Part shown: one piece after another, positions 55,771-64,000 of the stretch
Layout of the letters: every line of letters starts with the position of its first letter
Numbering within the stretch: position 1 is the first letter of the stretch
Origin: Sciurus carolinensis
Lineage: Eukaryota; Chordata; Mammalia; Rodentia; Sciuridae
DNA: 64,000 nt
Direction: 5' to 3'
Assembly (NCBI RefSeq): GCF_902686445.1
Contig: NC_062225.1
Span: 91,438,581-91,502,580 of the forward strand
Translations under genes and position numbers: made by a program
Notes under the pieces: generated by a model
Told to the model about the DNA's origin: nothing
The model's database searches: none
The model's input: the letters and a program-made list of their open reading frames with translations, nothing else

Positions 55771-56459
55771 CCAGTTTCCTGTTGGAAACCCAGAGGAGGA
55801 GACAGGGAGCAGTGTCTTCCAGGCTGGGGTGTGAAGTCCCACCACCCCAGGACGCGGCCAGGGCGGAGTACACAGGGGGAGCCACACAAGGAGAGCAAGA
55901 GGGCAGCAAGGACGTTGGGAGCTACACCCGTTCTCTTACACGCACTCTCATTGGTTTGCCGCAAGCCCTTTTTTAATCTTGAGAGAGCTGAAGAGTCAAT
56001 ATTAATACATTTGGTCATTTTTCTCATTGCTCCATGGAAGAGCGACTTTGGAATACCTTTCTCTACCTGAGGACCAGAGATCTAGCCCTACCTGACATGA
56101 AGTATCTGGGTTTTTAAATGCAGTTGTGATAATCAAATAAGTGCTTACAGTAAGTACTCTGTAAGATTGTTTGGGGGAGGAAAACCTCGCGGTCATGTGG
56201 GACGTGTAGAATGTGTGCTCAGAAGCCCCTGGTCCCTGGAGAGCTGGGAAGAGCCCTGGCAGGCACTCAGCTCTGGACGGCCGAGCCTTGCATCCTTCTG
56301 AGTCGAGATAGCTCATAACCAAATGGGCGTGTGTGCCACGGGCGTGTGTGCCACGGGCGTGTGTGCCCTTCAGGTGTCCTTGTCTGACACCCCACGGCCT
56401 GAGTGGCTTCTCCTTGCAGTGCTGACTGACTGCATCCCTCAACAGGATCCCCACAAGAT
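55771..56459. other. Unassigned DNA
   Basis: No gene recognised. It contains the 15-bp tandem repeat listed next. Confidence 0.4.
56325..56367. repeat. 15-bp tandem repeat, about 2.9 copies
   Basis: The unit GGGCGTGTGTGCCAC is repeated exactly at 56325, 56340 and 56355, the last copy ending after 13 bases. The minus-strand frame over it gives repeated Arg-Gly-Thr-His-Ala. Confidence 0.95.
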
Positions 56460-56585
56460 ACTGCACTGCATTTTACATGGGAGCCGAAAGCAGCAGTGAC
56501 TTCCCCAAGGTCACAGAGCTTGCTGGCCACAGAGCTTGGGTCCTGATACCCAGGTGTGTGACCGAGACAGAGGCTGTCTGTCATC
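56460..56585 (+). mobile_element. MIR SINE
   Basis: ATTTTACATGGGAGCCGAAAG, GTGACTTCCCCAAGGTCAC, AGAGCTTGCTGGCCACAG and GATACCCAGGTGTGTGACC follow the MIR core and 3' part closely. Confidence 0.75.
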
Positions 56586-58730
56586 ATCCGTTCACACATG
56601 CCAGGCAGACCCTCTACCACTGCCCACCCCAGGCCCTGTCAGCCTTATCTTTACTCTGTACTAGGATATGATTTGGATCATGTAAGAATGCTTGTAGTCT
56701 TTAGAACTTGAGAAAGGAATGATAACTTTCCATACGACTTCTGGGCACCTCATTTCTCACTGTGGCTTCTAATTTCTGTCTCCAGTCAGCAGCAGGGTCT
56801 GTAGGTGCTCTGCTTCTGAGCCCTGGTGATGTCCTTCCTCCTCTGCTCCTTGCCCAGGTGAAGGCTTCCGTGAGCTCAGGAGTGCCCTTGAATTCCAGGA
56901 TAGATGCCTCTTCCCAGGGGACCCTGAGGTCCAGATAGCTGCTTAGCTGGGAAACCAGGGCACAGCCTGGGCCCTGGCCCTCGGAACCTGCAAGAGATGT
57001 CCACTCTGGAAGCAGGAGAGGCTTTCCTTTCGCAGCATCTGCTCTTGAAGTGGTCGGAGCGTCTGACACCGTTGGCTTTCCCGGGACTAATGCAGCCGGA
57101 TTCTGTGTGTACAGGGATCTCATCACCTTTAGCTGATCAAGAAGAAGTCTGTCCACGCTTTGTTTACTCAGAGGTTGTAAGGGGAGAAAATAGTGAGAGT
57201 GGTGACTCATTCATTCTGCTTAGTCAGAACCTGTTAGCAGCAGACGCTAAAGAGAAACCATCACTTTCACAAAGTCGGGGAGAAATGAAATTTCTTAGAA
57301 ATTCTTTTTCCTTTTAGAAATCCTTTTTCTAAGAGGCATTTGTATCTGGATCCAAATGGCACTAAAATTCTGGTTTCCACTTTTGGAAATAAGAGGACAA
57401 TGAAACTCCCAACAGCATTCTGCTAGTTGGATACACGGAATCCTCCGCTGACCTTCTGGACTCTGCAAGGGAATTTCCTCTCTACACGGGCTGACTGTGC
57501 TCCACCGGGCCAGTCTTCACACACTCCTTTGAGGGACAAGTACACTTTCTCTACTCCACAAGCAGAGGTTCTAATTCCACAGTTCCAAAATCAGTCTCCC
57601 AGGGATCATGAACCCCAACCAGGAACAGAAGTGTGGCAACCAGAGTCACAGAGAGATGCATTCAGCACTACAGGCAGGAAGTGGGTCCTTCAGACAGGGA
57701 TACAGGTCCAAGGTCAATCCTGTCTTCCATAAATGGGGTTCAGCACGGGGTGGTCCAAGGGAAAGGCATAGTGATGGGCTTTGTGGTCAAGATAGACTGT
57801 CCCCGGTTCATGGACTCAGGTCCCTTGGTTGGGCAGGGTTCAGCAGGGCCGTGGCACGGCCATGTTGACGTCAGAAGCAGGAGTGTCCATCTTCCAAGCG
57901 CAGGCACAGGGGCATCCTGGGTGCGTGTGAAAGGGGCTGAGTGAGCCTCAGCCACCCGCCCAGTTGTTGTTCTGCTTCTGTGGCCCTCTGTGCAAACACA
58001 GCAAATTAGCAATTGCAAACAAGCAAAGGTGTAAAAGGTAGACAATGTGTTGATCAGAAAACATAAAACTAGGAATGCAGCCATCCAGGTGGTGGCTCCA
58101 GTTTGGACATAAATAACAATAACAGCAATAATAAAACATCAGCGGATGCAATGCAAACTCCGTGAAAGTACTTGTATGCCTTGTCTGGATTCTCAACACA
58201 GCTGCCTGGGCCAGGTGATGCCGGGAGCCACCCAGAGCCTGGAGCACCTGTCCCAGGTTAGGCAGCTGCTAAGAGCACTGGAGGCACGGCCTGGCTCCCA
58301 GCACCTGGGCTGCACTCCAGAACACCACCATGTCCTCCTGGTATGAGGTGGCAATCTGGCAGTGCCCCTTCTGTGCCTGGGACTCCAGCTGCTGGATCAG
58401 AGCTGGTCCCTTCAGCCTCCTCCCATGAAGCCCCTGCTCTACCCACGGAGAGCGCACTTTGTGATTTCCACTGTTCTCTCAAGTCACAAACTTCTGATGA
58501 CTGCAGTCTCCCTAATTTGATTCTTTAAACCACACAAAATTCCACCAAAAGTGACAGATTTAATAGTGTGAGACAATATTCTAGCTCAGTCCCAACATTT
58601 GGCCAAAACAACATTCTGGACTTTTTGTTTTTCCCCTTCTGTTTAGTAGATTTAGCTAAAGTGATTCATTTGGATCTGAAGATTACAGTTCTCATTAATG
58701 TAGATTTGTCTCTATCTGAAAAGTTCATCC
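56586..58730. other. Unassigned DNA
   Basis: No gene or named repeat. Frames include 56701-57210 minus (169 codons) and 56997-57317 plus, overlapping in opposite strands with no family match. Confidence 0.4.
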
Positions 58731-58957
58731 CAGATGGGTGCAGTGGGGACATGCCTATAATCCCAATGGCTCAGGGGGCTGAGGCAGGAGGATCTCAAGT
58801 CCAAAGCCAGCCTCAGCAACTCAGTGAGGTCATAAGCAACTTAGTAAGAACTTGTCTCTAAATAAAATATAAAAATGGGCTAGGTATGTGGCTCAGTGGT
58901 TAAGGGCTTCTGGATCCAATCCCCAGTACCAAACAAACAAACAAACAAACAAAAACC
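58731..58957 (+). mobile_element. Dimeric SINE (B1-like plus ID-like), complete, with (CAAA)n tail
   Basis: The B1-like half starts AGATGGGTGCAGTGGGGACA and runs through CCTATAATCCCAATGGCTC, GGAGGATCTCAAGTCC and CCAGCCTCAGCAACTCAG. The linker AAATAAAATATAAAAATGGG joins it to the ID half GCTAGGTATGTGGCTCAGTG with GATCCAATCCCCAGTACC. It ends in about six CAAA units. This copy shows the clade-specific architecture most clearly on the plus strand. Confidence 0.94.
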
Positions 58958-60334
58958 CAACAATGTCCTTCTGAGCACCTTGAAATGATCCGCTCATCCA
59001 GGAGCTAATTAGGGAGCTGGTGTGGGAATCTCCACCCTAGGTCAGGGTCGGGGTCTACAGCTTCAGTTCCAGGAATCTGCAGCCTCCACCAGGGGCTGGA
59101 CCAGCATCCCAGGTGCAGGCAGCAGGACGGGACAGGCTTGGCCCTGACCCGTCTCATCCGTGTAGCTCCTCTAGTCAGTGTATCGAGTTTTGAAACGAGG
59201 CAGTGCAGGGAAGGATCGTGCTTTGCTAGTGTGCCCGTTGCTTTCTTTATTCACTCTGTTCAAGCTTTGGTGAGTTGCTCCGACTCTGACGCTGCACAGC
59301 ACTTTGAAATGCCCAGGGTCCTGCAGGACAGAAGTTCTCCACGGTGTGTTCACCTCAGCAGTCACACCCTCTCAGCCCAAGGGCTAACCCTCGGAGGGTG
59401 AAACCGGCTCTTTATGAGCTGGCACTGCTGATTTCTTGGGGAGCAGCACAAGGAGACCAAGAAACCCCTTCTGGCTCGTAAGTTTTGGGCTTGGCCTACT
59501 GATTCTGATTAGTCACCAGCATCACAATTAATGAAAAAGCAAGCTACGACCAAATAAATAAATAAAATAAAGGAACTCTCAAACACCCAGATACCAAAAT
59601 GAGCAATGACTTCAGTATTGTATGCAGAATCACAGGAACTGTGAGCACCAAGAGCCCGGGAGCAAGGAGACCAAAGTGCACTGCGGAAACACTGTGTGGG
59701 TCTAGGCCTGAGGGCAGGATGGCGACTGGCACGGAATCTGCTAGAAGGGCTGGGGAGAGAGAAAGAGAGAGAGGGAGGGAAATCGAAGTAAACCACACTT
59801 GGACCCCAGCAGGCTCTAGGAGGGGGCTAGTGAAGAAGGAAAACAATGTTAAAAGCTTCTCCCTTAAATGCTAACATTCCCAGGGGCCGTGGGTGACCTG
59901 TGCTTTAAGATACAATGTGGCCAACTTCATGCCAGCCCTTAAGGTTGCTCAGAGTATTTCTTACCATGAACATCTCCTTCTCCTCTTTCTGGTTATCTTC
60001 AAGAGCATAGGGGTAGGGGGAGTCCTAACTTGAAAAAAAGTGGGACATATAATATTTGCTGTGCTCTTGCTACAGATGTGGATGGGGAGTCAGGAAGGGT
60101 TCTGGTCACGCTTGCCGCAGCTTCCGAGGCGCCTTGACCTCTGAGTTTCACATTCCTCATCTAACAAGGTCAGCCCAGATCTGTTCCCAGCTTGCCGTCC
60201 GGGGTTTGCACATGACAAGATCATCCTCAGATCTCAGGTTTCCAATGTTCCAGGAGGCTTGAGACATGTCCCAGGTGGAACAAGACTGGGAACAGAAGCC
60301 AGCAGCCGGCTCTTGCCCTGCGTTCCTTCAGTTG
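58958..60334. other. Unassigned DNA
   Basis: No gene recognised. A short GA-rich tract lies at about 59755-59780. Minus frames at 59509-59846 overlap in two phases. Confidence 0.4.
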
Positions 60335-60460
60335 TGTAATGATGGCCAACTCCACCTGGCGTTCACTACGTACCAAGAACCTTTTACACGGCCAGCGTCC
60401 ACCTCTCACAGAAACACCATTTCACAGACAAGGAGCCTGGGCCTGGGGAGGCAAGCAGTC
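60335..60460 (+). mobile_element. MIR SINE
   Basis: GGCGTTCACTACGTACCAAG and CCTTTTACACGGCCAGC, followed by CACCATTTCACAGACAAGG, follow the MIR order (TACTATGTGCCAGGCAC ... CATTTTACAGATGAGG). Confidence 0.65.
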
Positions 60461-63051
60461 CTGAAGGCCAGTGCCTCAGTGCCCACCCGCTCAGGGGGCC
60501 TGGAGAAGCTCCTGAGCCACTTCTGTTCTACCTCAGGGGAAGCAGCTGGGACTGGTAACCATCGCTTCTCTAAACAAAAGTAAAGCCAAACACACTGCTC
60601 CTTGAGTTTACTTCACCATTGAAGGGTGCCGGGTCCTGGGTGGTCCCAGGTGCGAGGGAGCAGTAGAGGTTCCCTGTGCTGCTGGGTCCAGGCCCTGGCT
60701 GCCTCTGAGAGGTTAACACCCGCGGCTAACAAGTCCGCTGAGAGTGGTTCAGCTCTCTGCTCCAGCAGGTCCTGACTCCTTCCTGGTCCTTTCTTCTGGC
60801 ATTCAACCCAGAAGCTATGCTGCTGCTGACTTCTGTGACAGACAGAAGCACGACTTTGAAATATATATTAGACTATTAAGCAAGCTATTAGCCAGCAAAT
60901 TAAATTTTGTCTTTAATCAAGTGGCTCTTCCTTCAAAGGGAGTTAAAAAAAAAGGAAGAAAAGAAATCCCTGAGGCCACGGGTGCCTGTAAACATGGTCC
61001 TGTGTTGGGGGTCAACGCTGAGATGCCAGCACCTCTAATTTGCCCCTTCAGAATGTGCAAGTTACATAGAAGTTCAGTTCATTTAGTCTCACATCAAAGT
61101 GACTTGACTTCCGTGACAGTGCATTGAGAGCGCTTCAGGGAACCCAGGAACCCAGCTTAACAGCAGGCCAGGGAGAACGACATGCCAAAACGTGGATTAA
61201 AATGTATAAAAAGGGCCACTTTTTTACGAAAAAAATGAAAAAGGGAAGGATTTTCTTGTATTTGAGGAAAGCAATTTAATGTGTAAGCCTTGTTCCCAGC
61301 ACTGGGAACTAGAATGCCTTCCTAACAGGGAGTCTTCCCTGCACAGCGGGGGAGGAAACTGCCAGGAAATGCTGACGGAGGGCACGGCGATGTGGCAGTC
61401 AGCTGTGCCTGGAGGGCACCCTGGAGTGGGACCTGCTCACAGTGCTGCCAGCAGCCACCGGAACCTTCCAACAGGAGCACTGTGGAGCCCGGGCATGAAT
61501 TCGATTGGAACTCGCCTTCTCACACCCAAAACACATTCCAGGATCCTGCTTTAGCCTTTGTTTCTAAACATGGATTCTTACTGCAGGGAAACAGGCGAGT
61601 GTTTTCAACACCATATTTTGAGATGAACTCCCTCTCCATCCTAAAAAGTTGAGTTGCCCCTGTGTAGGCAGTCTCGGGACCAGGGGTTTGAGGTAAAAGC
61701 AGAACAAAAAGGTGGGTTCTGGGATGGGACATACCTAGCAGACTGCTGGGGACCAGGGCCACATTTAAACAATAGGATCCAGGCAGGAACTCTATTTAGC
61801 TCTGTGGAGAGCAGAGATTCAAAGCATGGTCTCTGATTCCCTCATGGCAACTTTTGCGCTGGGAGCTGCCTATGCAAGAGTTCAGGTTAAGATACCCCAG
61901 TTGCTATGGTAACGCAGCCGTAGGTGGCTACGTGCAAAGGCATGAATCTAGCAGTAGGAAGCTTGGATTCAGACACCAGCTCCCAGGGCTAGAGAATTCT
62001 GGGCATAACAGGATGACCTCAATGTCTCGCCGGTCTCACTGTGTCCTTCAGACTGCCAGCTTGGCTAAGACTTTCTCATGAATGACTCTCTGATGACAGA
62101 ACCTATGTAGTAAATGTGCGGAGCTAGCTCTGTGCCAGTCAAGACTCACCAGGGCTTGGCTGAGCCACCAGGCCCCAGCTTTTTCTCTATGTGTGTCTGT
62201 CTGTCTTTTCCTCATCCCCTCTTCACCCCTCGGAATCCTGAATTAACGGCCATGCTAGTCATGGGCCTAGCTCAGCAGAAGTCTGGGCCCAAGAGCTCTG
62301 AAGTCCACTTGAAATCGAGGGTGCTGGCTTGGGTGAGAAGTTCAGGGGGTTGGATCTCATGCTTAACCCACACTTGGCCATCGGCTGCCACTCCTGTCCC
62401 TCAGCCAGGCCCCTACTCAAGCAAAGGCCCAGGGCTGCAGGACCTGCCCCCTCTACCTTCACATCACACCCAGGACACCCCACACAGCCTTCCCCGCACT
62501 CTATTCCCATGGCCAGTCTTTCTCACAGGTCAGAATAAGGGAAACAAAACCAGTTTGTACCAGTGTACTCTGCTTTCCATAGGCTGTGCACAGATAGCAA
62601 AGACTTGTTTAAACATCAGGGAAAACCAGGTTTTAAATGGGTGAGATTTGGAGTACCTGTGGGCACTCACCTAGAACCTCCGTGGGCCCATGCAATTCAG
62701 GCAGGTTTCCCTTAAAGTCTCTGAGAAGGCTGCTTTTAAAATATGCCCACAGCTGCCCCTTCACCTTCTAACTGGCTCTTCTGTTTTGGCGTCTGTCTTC
62801 CTCGCTGGCCATCTCTCCCAGACAGGCGGCTCTTGAAGCTTAGCTAAGCGCAGATCCTGTGCTTCCGGCTGGCGGTCAGGATTCCGTGAGTCCTCACGGG
62901 GACAGCACGTTGCTGAGTACACAGCAGCACTGATACGTGAATTTTGAATCAAGGTAGACTCCTGATTCTGGAAGGATCTAGAGACTGGGAACTGTCTAAT
63001 TTCCTGGTGCCGCTGTGACTTTTTTTCCTAAACCAGCAAACAGCCAAGCAT
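60461..63051. other. Unassigned DNA
   Basis: No gene or named repeat. 60840-60960 is an AT-rich patch with TTAGCCAGCAAATTAAATTT that looks unlike its surroundings. The 176-codon plus frame at 62114-62644 has no family match and overlaps a minus frame. Confidence 0.4.
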
Positions 63052-63111
63052 TGCCACCCACTCCCTTCCCATCATGACAAGTGCCACCAGCTCCCTTCCC
63101 ATCGTGACAAG
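63052..63111. repeat. 30-bp tandem duplication
   Basis: A 30-base unit (TGCCACC...CATGACAAG) at 63052-63081 is repeated at 63082-63111 with three differences, one of them at a CpG (CATCATGACAAG versus CATCGTGACAAG). Confidence 0.92.
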
Positions 63112-64000
63112 GGAAAAGGGCCCTGTGCCGTTCGCTGTGGGGAAGCAGACCGACTATTCTCTCACCTGAGATGACTCACCTTACCTCCTACTTGCAGGGT
63201 CAGAAGGGCAGGGGGCCAGGGTCAGTATGGAGAGAGCTTCCCCAGCACAAGGGTGGAGAGTGGAGGCTGGACACATGTGGACAAGGCGTGGGGACAGATG
63301 CGAGGTTCACTCGGCTCTCCACTCGCTGGCTCTGGAAGGCAAGCCGGGGTGTCGGCCCCTGCTTTCCAGTCTGAGGCCTGGAGCCCAGGTGACAGATTTC
63401 CAGGAGGTGGAGATGCCCTAGCAGGTGGCCAGGGCATGGTCCCTGGAACAGGGTCCCTCTCAGAGATGAAGCAGGGGGTGAGACCCGAGGAGGGCATTAC
63501 TCCTAGGAATGCAGGCGTGATGAGAGCTGAGGCCCTGGTGCTGCCGTGCTGCTGCGCTGGGGTCTGACCAGGACTTGCTGTCCAGCTGCGGCTTTTGCCA
63601 GGCATGGCAGGAGTTAGGGCAGTTGTGTTTGCAAAGCTAATAGTGGACAACTGCTCCCTACACGCAAGGGCCCTGGTAAGATGTGGGAAGCCGAGGCTCT
63701 GGTTTGTTCTCTCTGGGGCTGTTGGCCTCACTTGAACTCTCGAAGTCAGAGTCCACGGAGTTCACTGTTCGGTGAGACGTCACACGTGGGTGCACAGGAA
63801 GAGGTTAGGTTACCCGCAAACTGTCCATCCTTCGTCCTGTGAAGCAGCGGCTCCCTCTGTTGACCTGGTTCTCTGTTTCACAGGCACAAGAAGAGTTGGT
63901 GTGCCGGGACCTGGGTTGGGCCCTGAGCGGTGTGGAGCCTCCCCTGTAGCATGTGGCTCAGACCAGAAGAGCTGGGAGTTCTGGAACTTGCCTGGTGCTG
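63112..64000. other. Unassigned GC-rich DNA to the window end
   Basis: No gene or named repeat. Frames at 63222-63731 minus (169 codons) and 63253-63567 plus overlap across the same bases, so neither is supported. Confidence 0.4.

Noticed and set aside
1..64000. CRISPR array, operon, phage or other prokaryotic system
   Set aside because: Repeat content, telomere repeat and lack of dense coding all show vertebrate nuclear DNA. Tandem repeats here lack the spacer structure of CRISPR.

Overview
This window is mammalian nuclear DNA from a rodent of the squirrel-related clade, most likely a sciurid (marmot, ground squirrel, chipmunk or tree squirrel). The main evidence is several copies of a dimeric SINE: a 7SL/B1-like left half joined to a tRNA-derived ID-like right half ending in an A-rich tail. 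There are also lone ID-type SINEs, squirrel-type L1 3' ends, and MaLR-type LTRs of rodent style. The species cannot be fixed from the sequence alone. The first ~215 bases are C-rich telomere repeat (CCCTAA and its 5-mer variant CCTAA), so the window probably begins at or near the left end of a chromosome and the rest is subtelomere.

Layout. 1-215: telomere repeat, partly degenerate. 215-1900: GC-rich subtelomere with a small CpG-dense patch and a near-consensus CTCF motif about 1.65 kb from the telomere repeat. This resembles the human TERRA-promoter arrangement, but only by analogy. 2.6-8.8 kb: a decayed L1 with an internal TG microsatellite, two large TG-rich minisatellites and a GACA repeat. 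9-24 kb: mostly single-copy-looking DNA with an L1 3' end, a Tigger remnant, MaLR LTRs and one young-looking dimeric SINE. 23.2-24.2 kb: purine-rich, G4-prone repeats. 24.46-25.5 kb: an ancient L1 split by a nearly complete MER2 DNA transposon. 26-37 kb: the densest repeat block (ID and dimeric SINEs, L2, MER5, L1, four MaLR LTRs, two of them head to head). 37-44 kb: mostly unassigned. 44.05-45.49 kb: the largest L1 remnant. 47-53 kb: one MaLR LTR, then unassigned sequence. 53-56 kb: a possible pseudogene and two L1 pieces. 56-64 kb: MIR copies, one dimeric SINE and short tandem repeats.

I find no protein-coding gene I can name. The longest open stretches (up to 234 codons) lie in GC-rich DNA. 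They overlap other open frames on both strands, often run into or are made of repeats, and match no family I recognise. A few exon-like or pseudogene-like patches are listed at low confidence. No rRNA, structural tRNA gene, CRISPR array or prokaryotic feature is present.

The most useful points for a second look are: the telomere-CTCF-CpG arrangement; the MER2-in-L1 nesting, where both flanks rejoin within the L1 reading; a 19-bp direct repeat 1.2 kb apart followed by a short inverted copy; head-to-head LTRs; GC-drifted old repeats consistent with biased gene conversion; and several AT-rich, homeodomain-motif islands that look like conserved non-coding elements. Repeat family names come from memory of consensus sequences, not from a search.
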